A DNA stretch of 59,444 bases from Komagataeibacter saccharivorans. GTDB taxonomy: Bacteria > Pseudomonadota > Alphaproteobacteria > Acetobacterales > Acetobacteraceae. How positions within the stretch are numbered: position 1 is the first letter of the stretch; each line of letters begins with the position of its first letter. The position numbers and the translations under genes are program-made. The notes under the pieces are model-generated. The model was not told the origin of the DNA and made no database searches. It worked only from the letters and a program-made list of their open reading frames with translations. The DNA is taken from assembly GCF_003207825.1 (NCBI RefSeq), contig NZ_NKTY01000019.1, positions 1 through 59,444 of the forward strand, in the 5' to 3' direction. This document shows, piece by piece, positions 33,110 through 41,216 of the stretch.

Positions 33110-34522
33110 ATGTCGAACCCCGGCGCGCATAATTCAAACGTAATCGAATCATTCCAGCAGATGGTCGACGTACTGGCGGCAGGCGCCCGTCCGCGCCAGG
33201 AATGGCGGATCGGTACGGAACATGAAAAATTCGGTTTTGTCCTGCCTGATGCAGCCGGGCCGCAGCGCAGGGCGTGGTCATCCCCCCCATACGCGCCGCA
33301 GGGGATCGAAGCGCTGCTGCGTGATCTTGCGGGTGAGAACGGTGGCGCGCGCTGGCAGGAAATCATTGATCGCGATGCGCTGATCGGGCTAAAGGGCGCG
33401 GCGGACGCAAAGGGCTGCTCCATCTCGCTGGAGCCGGGTGGCCAGTTTGAACTTTCCGGTGCGCCACTGGCCAGCCTGCATGAAACGGCGGCCGAAATGG
33501 ATCGCCATTTCGCGTCCATCCGCAAGCCATGTAATGAACTTGGCATCGGCTTCGCGCCGATCGGCTTCCATCCGACCGCAACGCGCGCGGATATCCCGTG
33601 GATGCCCAAAAGCCGCTACGCCATCATGCGCAATTACATGCCGCGCGTCGGCACGCTGGGGCTGGACATGATGCTGCGGACCTGCACGGTGCAGGTGAAC
33701 CTTGATTTCGGGTCCGAGGCCGATATGGCCCGCAAGATGCGTGTATCGCTGGCGTTGCAGCCGGTTGCGACCGCGCTGTTCGCCAGTTCCCCCTTCTATG
33801 AGGGGAAGCCCAACGGCCTGCTGTCCAATCGCGCGCAGGTATGGACTGACACGGATAATGCCCGTTCGGGCATGCCACACCTGTTCCTGCGCGACGGGTT
33901 CAGCTTCGCAGCCTATGTGAACTGGCTGCTGGACGTGCCGATGTATTTCGTCACCCGCGATGACCGGATGATTGATGTGGCGGGCTGCTCCTTCCGTGCG
34001 TGGCTGGATGGGCGCGACCTGCCGGGGCTGGAAGGGGAGCGTCCCACCATCGGGGATTTTGAAGATCACCTGACCACTGTGTTTCCCGATGTCCGACTAA
34101 AACAGTTTCTGGAAATGCGGGGCGCGGATGCGGGATCTCCGGCCATGATGCTGGCGCAGTCCGCATTGTGGACGGGTATATTATATGACGACGCCACCCT
34201 GCATGCGGCGGAAAAGCTGGTACTGGAACACGGCTGGGATGATTACAGCGCCATCCGCGCCGCCGTGCCCCGCACCGGGCTGGATACGCCGTGGGGGCAG
34301 GGTGATCTGCGTGGTGTTGCGGCCCGCATGGTCGAACTGGCGACCGATGGCCTGCGCGCACGCGCCTGCCGTGATGCGCATGGACAGGACGAGACACGCT
34401 ATCTCGACCCCTTGCGTGAAATCGTATCCGGTGGCCCCACTCAGGCCGAGGCATGGCTTGCTGCCTATCATGGCCGCTGGAAGGGTGATGTGACCCACAT
34501 CTTTACCGAAGCGGCAGTCTGA
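33110..34522 (+). CDS. gshA: Glutamate--cysteine ligase, plant/alphaproteobacterial type
   Basis: This 470-residue enzyme has the ATP-grasp-like GCL core: WRIGTEHEKFGFV near 34-46, ISLEPGGQFELSG, MPKSRYAIMRNYMPRVGTLG, and TCTVQVNLDFGSEADM. It is the class 3 (plant-type) GshA, distinct from E. coli GshA. It makes gamma-glutamylcysteine, the first and limiting step of glutathione synthesis. gshB is not in the window. A hairpin with a T-tract follows, so it probably ends the rsmE-gshA unit. Length is usual. Confidence 0.95.
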   Translation: MSNPGAHNSNVIESFQQMVDVLAAGARPRQEWRIGTEHEKFGFVLPDAAGPQRRAWSSPPYAPQGIEALLRDLAGENGGARWQEIIDRDALIGLKGAADAKGCSISLEPGGQFELSGAPLASLHETAAEMDRHFASIRKPCNELGIGFAPIGFHPTATRADIPWMPKSRYAIMRNYMPRVGTLGLDMMLRTCTVQVNLDFGSEADMARKMRVSLALQPVATALFASSPFYEGKPNGLLSNRAQVWTDTDNARSGMPHLFLRDGFSFAAYVNWLLDVPMYFVTRDDRMIDVAGCSFRAWLDGRDLPGLEGERPTIGDFEDHLTTVFPDVRLKQFLEMRGADAGSPAMMLAQSALWTGILYDDATLHAAEKLVLEHGWDDYSAIRAAVPRTGLDTPWGQGDLRGVAARMVELATDGLRARACRDAHGQDETRYLDPLREIVSGGPTQAEAWLAAYHGRWKGDVTHIFTEAAV

Positions 34523-34544
34523 TCGGTCTATGGCGGCAAGTCGG

Positions 34545-34587
34545 GACCGGGTGGGGGAGCGCCGTCCGCCCGGTCAACTGGTCTTTT
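34545..34587 (+). terminator. Probable terminator of gshA
   Basis: GACCGGG (34545-34551) pairs with CCCGGTC (34569-34575), and a TTTTT run follows at 34583-34587, 7 bp beyond the stem. The loop is G-rich and can extend the stem by a few pairs. Confidence 0.55.
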
Positions 34588-34603
34588 TGCAAGAAATGTA
34601 ATC

Positions 34604-34622
34604 GAGAAGCATAATCATTTCT
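34604..34622. promoter_or_regulatory. Fur-box-like site upstream of mbfA
   Basis: GAGAAGCATAATCATTTCT matches the classical 19-bp Fur consensus at 13 positions and lies about 90-108 bp before the mbfA start. The downstream gene handles iron, which makes metal-dependent control plausible. Binding is not shown. Confidence 0.35.
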
Positions 34623-34646
34623 GATGCCTTTACTTGCCTATTACAA

Positions 34647-34663
34647 CTGAGAATTATTTTTAA
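34647..34663. promoter_or_regulatory. Irr/ICE-like site upstream of mbfA
   Basis: CTGAGAATTATTTTTAA resembles the alphaproteobacterial iron control element (TTTAGAA then TTCTAAA half-sites) at about 13 of 17 positions, with the left half better conserved. It lies in AT-rich DNA about 50-65 bp before mbfA. Irr represses mbfA in rhizobia. Confidence 0.35.
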
Positions 34664-34711
34664 TTTATAATATTGTTGAGGTTCAGGAAGAGTTTGTGCA
34701 TAGATCGGTAA

Positions 34712-35668
34712 ATGCGCAAATTCTCGTCCCTCTCCGATCAGGAAATCCTGGCGCTCGCTATCTCCAATGAGGAGGAAGACGGGCGCATCTATTCCGATTT
34801 TGCCTACGCCATCAGGGAAAACTACCCCGACACGTCCAAGATCTTCACCGACATGTCGCAGGAAGAGGACGAGCACCGTCGCGACCTGATTGACCTGTAT
34901 GCCAGACGGTTCGGCCCCCATATTCCCCTGATCCGCAGGCAGGATATTGCGGATTTCATTGTGCGCAAACCGGCATGGCAGGTACAGACGCTGGGGATCG
35001 AGGCCGTGCGCAGCCATGCACGGCAGATGGAAATGGATGCGGCGCGTTTCTACCGGCAGGCCGCCCTGCGCACCACCGACGCGGTTACCCGCAAGCTGCT
35101 GGGCGACCTGGCCCATGCGGAAGACCGGCATGAACAGGCCGCCAATGCCATCGAAGTGGACCGCCTGCCTACCAGCAAGCGTGAAAGCGAGGACGAGGAT
35201 GCGCGTCGCCGCTTTGTGCTCCAGATTGTCCAGCCCGGTCTTGTCGGTCTCATGGATGGTTCGGTGTCCACGCTGGCGCCGGTATTCGCAGCCGCGTTTG
35301 CCACGCATCTGCCGTGGAATGCCTTTCTGGTCGGTATGGCGGCGTCGGTGGGGGCGGGCATTTCCATGGGTTTTGCCGAAGCCCTGTCCGATGATGGCAA
35401 ACTGTCGGGGCGGGGCGCGCCGCTGCTGCGCGGCCTGATCTGCGGGCTTATGACCACGGCGGGCGGGATCGGCCATACGCTGCCGTTCCTTATCAGCGAT
35501 TTTTCGGTTGCGATGATCTCCGCCGTGATCGTGGTGGTGATCGAGCTGTTTGCCATTTCATGGATACGCTGGCGCTATCAGGAAACACCGTTCAGTTCCG
35601 CCATTGTGCAGATCGTGATTGGCGGCCTGCTGGTATTTGTGGCCGGTGTCCTGATTGGCAGTTCGTAA
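34712..35668 (+). CDS. mbfA: Membrane-bound ferritin MbfA (ferritin-like domain fused to VIT1/CCC1 iron exporter)
   Basis: This 318-residue two-domain protein has a ferritin/erythrin-like N-terminal half (about 1-150) with carboxylate/His ligand candidates at E20-E22, EEDEH (51-55), E107 and E137-H140, and a C-terminal VIT1-like membrane half with about five helices from 170 ([16 protein letters not shown]) to 316. In Bradyrhizobium and Agrobacterium MbfA exports iron, protecting against iron and peroxide stress, and is repressed by Irr. The upstream AT-rich gap holds Fur-like and Irr-like candidate sites. It is followed 74 bp later by lolA, probably unrelated. Confidence 0.9.
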   Translation: MRKFSSLSDQEILALAISNEEEDGRIYSDFAYAIRENYPDTSKIFTDMSQEEDEHRRDLIDLYARRFGPHIPLIRRQDIADFIVRKPAWQVQTLGIEAVRSHARQMEMDAARFYRQAALRTTDAVTRKLLGDLAHAEDRHEQAANAIEVDRLPTSKRESEDEDARRRFVLQIVQPGLVGLMDGSVSTLAPVFAAAFATHLPWNAFLVGMAASVGAGISMGFAEALSDDGKLSGRGAPLLRGLICGLMTTAGGIGHTLPFLISDFSVAMISAVIVVVIELFAISWIRWRYQETPFSSAIVQIVIGGLLVFVAGVLIGSS

Positions 35669-35742
35669 TCCGGCTGCCTTGATCTTACCCCGATGTTGGG
35701 GCACCACTTGGGTTGCCACGCTATACTGGATTGCCCTGTATC

Positions 35743-36381
35743 ATGAGATTTTTCCGCCCTGGCGCTGCCTGTGTCCTGACCTGTCTGCTGGTGGGGGGCG
35801 CAGTGCTTCCTGCCCACGCTCAGGAACAGATGGCTGTTGGCGCATCCGATCAGGATCATGCCCTGCTGGAACGGGTGGAGCATCATCTGGATGGGATCAG
35901 CCTGCTCAAGGCCCGTTTCCGCCAGATCGCTCCCGATGGCAAGCAGACCACGGGCACGGCATGGATCGACCGCGCGAATCGCCGGATGCGCTTTCAGTAT
36001 GATCCGCCCAGCCCGCTGCTGCTGGTCGCCAATCACGATCAGGTCGTGTTCAACGACAGCCAGCTTGACCAGACCACCACCATGCCGATGGACAAGACGC
36101 CGCTGGGCCTGCTGCTGCGTCCGCATCTCCAGCTTTCGGGCGATGTGACCGTGACGGGCCTGTCACGCGACAGCAACATGCTCAATATTACGGTGGTGCG
36201 CACCGAATCGCCCGGCGATGGCAGTCTGACGCTGGTGTTCCGCAACAATCCGCTGCTGCTGCGCGGATGGATCATTCAGGATGCCCAGCAGCAGGTAACC
36301 CGCGTTGAACTGCTTGATGTCACCACCGGTGGCGCACCCCCGGCGGATTCACTTTTCAATACCGACCTGCCCGAACACTAA
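35743..36381 (+). CDS. lolA: Outer membrane lipoprotein carrier protein LolA
   Basis: This 212-residue protein has a signal peptide (FRPGAACVLTCLLVGGAVLP, cleavage probably after AHA at about 26) and a LolA half-barrel: LDGISLLKARFRQIAPDGKQ, TGTAWIDRANRRMRFQYDP, and a C-terminal part with LLDVTTGGAPPADSLFN. LolA shuttles lipoproteins from LolCDE to the outer membrane, where clients here include BamB and the LpoA-like protein. The ATG at 35743 gives a proper signal peptide; an upstream in-frame start would add 10 residues. It converges on rsmI with 18 bp between stops. Confidence 0.9.
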   Translation: MRFFRPGAACVLTCLLVGGAVLPAHAQEQMAVGASDQDHALLERVEHHLDGISLLKARFRQIAPDGKQTTGTAWIDRANRRMRFQYDPPSPLLLVANHDQVVFNDSQLDQTTTMPMDKTPLGLLLRPHLQLSGDVTVTGLSRDSNMLNITVVRTESPGDGSLTLVFRNNPLLLRGWIIQDAQQQVTRVELLDVTTGGAPPADSLFNTDLPEH

Positions 36382-36399
36382 CTTGGGTCAGCGGCTGTT

Positions 36400-37392
36400 T
36401 CATTCCGCCCCGCGCGCCAGTTCCAGCGCGCGGGCGTAAACCGTGCGGCGCGGCAGGCTGGTAATGCCCGCGACAAGGGCAGCCGCATCCTTGACCGAAA
36501 GCGTCTGCAGCGCCGCGCGAAGCTGGCTGTCGAGATCGGCGGCAGTGCTGTCATCCTGCGCCGGTGGTCCCAGAACAACGGTGATTTCACCCCGTGCCGG
36601 GTTCTGGGCGTAATGGGCGGCGAGTTCCGCCACGGTGCCACGCCGGACTTCTTCAAAGCGTTTCGTCAGTTCACGCGCCACGGCGGCGGGGCGGGTGCCG
36701 CCCATGACATCGGCAAGGCTTGCAAGCATTTCCGCCACCCTGTGCGGTGCTTCGTGCCAGATCAGCGTGGCGGACAGTCCCGCGCATTCCGCCGCGTGCA
36801 GGCGGGCCAGCACTTCGCGCCGTGCGGCGTCACGTGGTGGCAGGAAACCTGAAAACATGAAGGGATGGGGCGGCAGTCCCGACAGGGTCAGGGCCATTAC
36901 GGCGGCATTGGGTCCCGGCACGGCGCTGACCCGGCCACCAGCCGCCACGACCGCGCGCACCAGGCGGTATCCGGGGTCGGACATAAGCGGCGTGCCCGCA
37001 TCGGAAATGACGGCAATGCGCTCCCCCTTGCCCAGTGCGTCCAGCAGGGCGGGGATCTGCTGTTCCTCGTTATGGTCATGCAGGGGGCGGGTTCTGGTGC
37101 GGATACCGTATTCGCGCAGCAGGCGGGCACTGGTGCGGGTATCCTCGCACAGGATCAGATCGGCGGCTTCCAGCGTTTCAACCGCCCGGCGGCTGATATC
37201 GCCCAGATTGCCGATGGGGGTGGCGACAAGAACAAGTTCTCCGGGTTGAATCCGAACCGGAACGGTTTCCTCCGCGTTCCCTGCATGACGGGCGTCACAT
37301 TCTCCGCTATGAACTTCGGGGCGGGGTGTGTCCCCCGGATGTTCCGCAGCAGGATAAGATTTTGAAGGCAGGGAAGATGAGGCGTCAGACAT
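36400..37392 (-). CDS. rsmI: 16S rRNA (cytidine1402-2'-O)-methyltransferase
   Basis: This tetrapyrrole-methylase-fold enzyme has LVLVATPIGNLGDISRRAVETL, LCEDTRTSARLL, HDHNEEQQIPALL, ISDAGTPLMSDPGYRLVRA and VPGPNAAVMALTLSGLP, all characteristic of RsmI. It methylates the ribose of C1402 in the ribosomal P site. About 50 residues precede the fold; no ATG, GTG or TTG closer to it is evident, so ATG 37392 is used. That start overlaps the divergent LpoA-like gene start by 16 bp. rsmI next to lpoA is conserved in many Proteobacteria. Confidence 0.93.
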   Translation of the reverse strand: MSDASSSLPSKSYPAAEHPGDTPRPEVHSGECDARHAGNAEETVPVRIQPGELVLVATPIGNLGDISRRAVETLEAADLILCEDTRTSARLLREYGIRTRTRPLHDHNEEQQIPALLDALGKGERIAVISDAGTPLMSDPGYRLVRAVVAAGGRVSAVPGPNAAVMALTLSGLPPHPFMFSGFLPPRDAARREVLARLHAAECAGLSATLIWHEAPHRVAEMLASLADVMGGTRPAAVARELTKRFEEVRRGTVAELAAHYAQNPARGEITVVLGPPAQDDSTAADLDSQLRAALQTLSVKDAAALVAGITSLPRRTVYARALELARGAE

Positions 37393-38750
37393 TCGGAACC
37401 CAGATGCAAGGACAGGATGTTGATTCTGCCTCTCCGCGCCGCGCATGCAAGCGCTTATTGCTGGCAAGCCTGGCGCTGTCGGCCCTGAGCGCGTGCGCAG
37501 GCGGTGGCGGGCACGTCAGTCATGCCCCACAGGCGGGACGCAGCGTTGGCGTGCTTCTGCCATTGACCGGCACGAATGCCCGGCTGGGACAGGAAATGCT
37601 GACCGCCACCCGCATGGCCATGAATACGCCAACGTCCCCGCCGCTGGATGTGCGCGACACGGCAGCGCCCGGCAGTAATGCCGCCCTTGCGGCACAGGGC
37701 GCCATTGCGGCAGGGGACGGTCTGATACTGGGGCCGCTTACCACGGACGATACCGCGAAGGCGGCGGCTGTTACGGTCCCGGCAAAAATCCCCGTAATGG
37801 CCTTTACCAGTGACATGTCGGTGGCCCAGCCCGGTGTGTGGACACTGGGTATCGCGCCCGAACAGCAGGTACGGCGCATGGTGTTGGCGGCCCGCCAGCA
37901 GGGGCGGCAGCATTTCGCCGCCTTCCTGCCTGATAACCGTCTGGGCCATGCGCTGGGTCAGGCGCTTCAGCAGGTATGTGAGGAAAACGGCCTGCAGTCC
38001 CCGCAGATCATGTTCCATGACACGACGCAGGACGGGATTACGGCCAGCCTGAAAACCCTGTCGGCCTATGACAGCCGTGCCGCAGCCGTGCCGCAGCCCG
38101 ATCCGGTGCAGCAGGCGGCAGCAAGTGTTGCCACCCAGCCCGCGGCGGAAGGTGTGGACCCGACCAACCCGGATGGGGCACCGCAGCAGGCCACGACCCA
38201 GACCGATGTGCCGGCGGTGCCTGCGGCACCTCCTGCCGCGCCCATGGCGTTCCCGGCCCCGCCTTTCGATGCGTTGCTGCTGGGCGATACCGGGCTGCAA
38301 CTGGGGCAGGTTATCAATGCGCTGGCACAGGCCCATGTAGACAGGGCCCATGTGCAGATCATGGGGCCGGGCCTATGGGGCGCGTTTGCCAGCAAGCTGT
38401 CCGCACTGCAGGGGGCGTGGTACGCAGCGCCCGATCCGGCAACCCGTCAGGCATTCATACAGCAGTTCATGGCGCGGTATCACCACATGCCCACGCCACT
38501 GGCGGACCTGAGCTATGATGCCGCAGCGCTGGTAAAGGCGCTGGACCAGACGCGACCGACCGGCAGTGCGAATGGCTATTCCGTGCAGGCGCTGACCCGG
38601 CCGGAGGGATTCGGTGGGGTGGATGGCGCGTTCGGTTTTCTGGAAAATGGGAAGACCCGGCGTGACCTGGCCGTATTTCAGATTCTTCCGACAGGCGGTA
38701 GCCAGATCGTCGTCCCGCCCGCTGGCAAGCTGCGCCGTGGCGCGAACTGA
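37377..38750 (+). CDS. LpoA-like lipoprotein (penicillin-binding protein activator, LppC family)
   Basis: This 457-residue lipoprotein has lipobox LSAC ending at Cys40 and a type I periplasmic-binding-protein fold: VGVLLPLTGTNARLGQEML, DGLILGPLTTDDTAKAAAV, VMAFTSDMSVAQPGVW and DALLLGDTGLQLGQV. It matches the C-terminal half of E. coli LpoA, which activates PBP1a from the outer membrane; the N-terminal TPR half is absent, as in most alphaproteobacteria. A Pro/Ala/Gln-rich insert (about 238-295) interrupts the fold. ATG 37377 follows GCAGGGAAG; an in-frame ATG at 37404 is possible. It is divergent from rsmI, with overlapping 5' ends. Confidence 0.85.
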   Translation: MRRQTFGTQMQGQDVDSASPRRACKRLLLASLALSALSACAGGGGHVSHAPQAGRSVGVLLPLTGTNARLGQEMLTATRMAMNTPTSPPLDVRDTAAPGSNAALAAQGAIAAGDGLILGPLTTDDTAKAAAVTVPAKIPVMAFTSDMSVAQPGVWTLGIAPEQQVRRMVLAARQQGRQHFAAFLPDNRLGHALGQALQQVCEENGLQSPQIMFHDTTQDGITASLKTLSAYDSRAAAVPQPDPVQQAAASVATQPAAEGVDPTNPDGAPQQATTQTDVPAVPAAPPAAPMAFPAPPFDALLLGDTGLQLGQVINALAQAHVDRAHVQIMGPGLWGAFASKLSALQGAWYAAPDPATRQAFIQQFMARYHHMPTPLADLSYDAAALVKALDQTRPTGSANGYSVQALTRPEGFGGVDGAFGFLENGKTRRDLAVFQILPTGGSQIVVPPAGKLRRGAN

Positions 38751-38777
38751 TACAGGGCGGGTAAGGGTGTAATTACA

Positions 38778-38800
38778 GTCGCGGCCCGTCAGGCCGCGAC
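38778..38800. terminator. Hairpin between LpoA-like gene and the hypothetical gene
   Basis: GTCGCGGCC (38778-38786) and GGCCGCGAC (38792-38800) form a perfect 9-bp stem with a 5-nt loop, 27 bp after the LpoA-like stop. The stem overlaps the last codons of the convergent hypothetical gene, whose stop is in the loop. No long T-tract is present. Confidence 0.5.
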
Positions 38801-39133
38801 AGTCGCCCCGCAGGACAGAACCGGACGGATCGCGTGCAGCGCGGCTTCGAAGCTGCGATAGGTGGCCAGGTGATGGTCACGGATCTGATCGATCAGCGCC
38901 CAGCCCATGCCTTCCGGCCGGACCATGTAGGCGGGGTTGGCATTTTCACGCACCCAGACCAGAACATGTTCAATATCAGGCTCATCGTGTTCGTTACGGT
39001 TGGCGACATCCGCATCGCACAGGCCCATACACGCGCCAGCCTGTAGCCAGCGCATCAGGTATTCGCGATGACGCGGAAGAAAACCCTGCCGCAGGGAAAC
39101 AACTTTGGCATCAGAATATCGTTGATCCATCAT
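38789..39133 (-). CDS. Hypothetical protein
   Basis: I do not recognise this protein of about 114 residues. It has an Arg/His-rich start (RHREYLMRWLQAG), two Cys in GACMGLCDADVANRNEHDEPD, an acidic middle, and a compact C-terminal part IDQIRDHHLATYRSFEAALHAI. There is no signal peptide or membrane helix, so it is cytosolic. Several ATGs cluster at the start; 39133 is chosen for a GGA about 7 bp upstream, with the longest frame from 39163. It occupies the place where yraN often follows lpoA, on the other strand. Coding is supported by normal GC and codon pattern. Confidence 0.6.
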   Translation of the reverse strand: MMDQRYSDAKVVSLRQGFLPRHREYLMRWLQAGACMGLCDADVANRNEHDEPDIEHVLVWVRENANPAYMVRPEGMGWALIDQIRDHHLATYRSFEAALHAIRPVLSCGATVAA

Positions 39134-39315
39134 GCTCATTCCATTGGCTGTGTGACCTGTCATGGCGTGACCGTGACACTGTATGGATGATGCTATGGGC
39201 GCATGGCTGCTTTGCCAAACTAAAAATGGCGAATAAAGCCGAAGAAACAGGCAGAAAACTCCGTCTGTGACAAAAAAACAATAATTTAAGTTTAATATGG
39301 TTATTAATTGAGCAA

Positions 39316-40233
39316 CTAATTAGGCATTTGCCTATTCCATCGGCGGTGGAGCCATAACCAACTGCCCGGTTTCTGTCGTATCGTGCTTTCAATCCAGTCA
39401 TTGACCATCTGGGTCAGGTCCATCTGATCCTGACTCCGCTCGCCTGTATCGGGCAGATCAATGGGGGGGTGGACATGAATGCGCAGGCGTGCCGGGCCAA
39501 GCCGTTCGACATATCCGGGAATGACCGGGCAGCGCAGCTTGATGGCCATGGCCGCCATTGCCCCTGCCGTCATGGCGGGCAGGCCAAAGAAACGGGCCGG
39601 CACGCCGTCATTCATTTTCTGGTCCACCAGCATGCCCAGATGCCCGCCCTTGAGGATATGGGCAAGTGCGCCCCGGGCACCCCGCGCGCCCTTGGCGAAC
39701 AGTGGCACGGGCTGGCCCATGGCCTGATCGCGCAGGTCGCACAGGATGCGATCCACCAGCGGATTGTTGGGCGCACGATAAAAGGATGAGAACGGCAGTC
39801 CATATCGCGCCACGGCAGGCGGCAGCATTTCCCAGTTGCCGATATGGCCGGATACGAAAATGGTCGGGCCACCGCGCGCGGCCTGTGCGTGAAGATATTC
39901 CTCTCCCACCACATCCCAGCCCGGTCCATCGACAGGATTATGGGGCAGGGTGGACAGATGCGGGAATTCACCGGCATTGCGACCGATATTGTCCCACATC
40001 TCGCGGATCACCGCGCGACGCATACCGCCGTCAAGCTCGGGCATGGCCATGCGCAGATTTGCATCCGCAATACGGGATACGGGCAGTCTCGGCCCCACCG
40101 TGCGGCACAGCCATCCCCCCAGATTGGACGCCCGGACAGGACCAATGCGGCGGAAGATGGCCAGCAGGGCACGAACAAAAATGGCTTCCACATGCATCTG
40201 CCGCGTAGGAGGAGGAGCTTTTTTTTCGTTCAT
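39316..40233 (-). CDS. LpxL/HtrB-family lysophospholipid (lipid A) acyltransferase
   Basis: This protein of about 305 residues has an N-terminal membrane-proximal helix (about 15-35) and the acyltransferase motif SGHIGNWEM, an HX4E version of the HX4D/E site, followed by LFAKGARGARGALAHILKGG and LVDQKMNDGVPARFFG. These enzymes add secondary acyl chains to Kdo-lipid A in the inner membrane. It overlaps lpxK by 4 bp (ATGA), placing it in the waaA-lpxK operon and supporting a lipid A role. The acyl chain and position are unknown. Confidence 0.88.
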   Translation of the reverse strand: MNEKKAPPPTRQMHVEAIFVRALLAIFRRIGPVRASNLGGWLCRTVGPRLPVSRIADANLRMAMPELDGGMRRAVIREMWDNIGRNAGEFPHLSTLPHNPVDGPGWDVVGEEYLHAQAARGGPTIFVSGHIGNWEMLPPAVARYGLPFSSFYRAPNNPLVDRILCDLRDQAMGQPVPLFAKGARGARGALAHILKGGHLGMLVDQKMNDGVPARFFGLPAMTAGAMAAMAIKLRCPVIPGYVERLGPARLRIHVHPPIDLPDTGERSQDQMDLTQMVNDWIESTIRQKPGSWLWLHRRWNRQMPN

Positions 40234-41216
40234 CGTTCGGTCTTGTCCAGCCATAGATCCAGTATCTGCTCAGGCATCCCAGTCGTGGCCCATGTAACGT
40301 GCAGCCCAACGGTGACGACGCGCTGGCGAAAAGGAGCGGGCAGGCGGACGGCGTCTTTTTCAGTTGTCACGAGACAGGCATTCCATTTCTCCGCCAGTGC
40401 CTGCAGGCGATGGCAGTCGCGGACGGTATAGGCATGATGGTCCGCAAAGCCGAGACAGGCGCGGGGATGAATGCCATTTTTGGCCAGACCATCAAAAAAC
40501 TTGGCAGGGCGCCCGATCCCGGCAAAGGCGACAACCGGCCTGTCGATAGGAATGCTGCCCGTATCCTGTCGCAGGGATGCATGAAAACAGGGCAGGCGAT
40601 CCCTGACCCCGGATGTTACATCCATCCGATCCGGCCCGATCACGACCACCCCGGCTGCCCGTGCCAGCCCGGTGGGAACGGGTTCCCGCAGTGGCCCCGC
40701 AGGCAGGACATGACCATTACCAAAACCGACCTGTCCATCCACCACAATCAGGGCCGCGTCCGGATGCAGCGTGGGGTTCTGGAAACCGTCATCCATCAAT
40801 AGACAGTCCGCGCCGTCCGCCACCGCCCTGCGTGCCGATACTGCCCGGTCCGCGCCGACATAACATGGCGCGATACGTGACAGCAGAAGCGGCTCATCCC
40901 CGACATCGCGGGCGGTATGGATCTGCGCATTCACCCGTGTTCCTCCCCCCACGCGCCCGCCATATCCCCGTGAGAGGACAGCGGGCCTGTGGCTACGGAC
41001 AATGGCGCGTTGGGCCAGATCAAGCACAAGCGGTGTCTTGCCTGCCCCACCAACCCCGATATTGCCGCAACACAGAACAGGCACCGGCGCGTGCCATCCT
41101 GTCCGGCGCATGCGACGTGACGTAGCGAAAGCATATAGGTGGGAGAACGGCATCAGGAATGAGGCGACAGGTCCTGCCTGTGCAGGACTGCGCCACCAGA
41201 AGGCAGGGGCGCGCAT
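40230..41216 (-). CDS. lpxK: Tetraacyldisaccharide 4'-kinase
   Basis: This 328-residue LpxK has an N-terminal membrane-associated helix (ASFLMPFSHLYAFATSRR), the P-loop GNIGVGGAGKTPLVLDL near 51-67, LSRGYGGR, LMDDGFQNPTLHPDAALIVVD and PAGPLREP. It phosphorylates the 4' position of the lipid A disaccharide to lipid IVA at the inner membrane, just before WaaA acts. The start shares one base with the waaA stop (TAATG) and the stop overlaps the acyltransferase start, so the three genes are tightly coupled. Confidence 0.95.
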   Translation of the reverse strand: MRAPAFWWRSPAQAGPVASFLMPFSHLYAFATSRRMRRTGWHAPVPVLCCGNIGVGGAGKTPLVLDLAQRAIVRSHRPAVLSRGYGGRVGGGTRVNAQIHTARDVGDEPLLLSRIAPCYVGADRAVSARRAVADGADCLLMDDGFQNPTLHPDAALIVVDGQVGFGNGHVLPAGPLREPVPTGLARAAGVVVIGPDRMDVTSGVRDRLPCFHASLRQDTGSIPIDRPVVAFAGIGRPAKFFDGLAKNGIHPRACLGFADHHAYTVRDCHRLQALAEKWNACLVTTEKDAVRLPAPFRQRVVTVGLHVTWATTGMPEQILDLWLDKTER

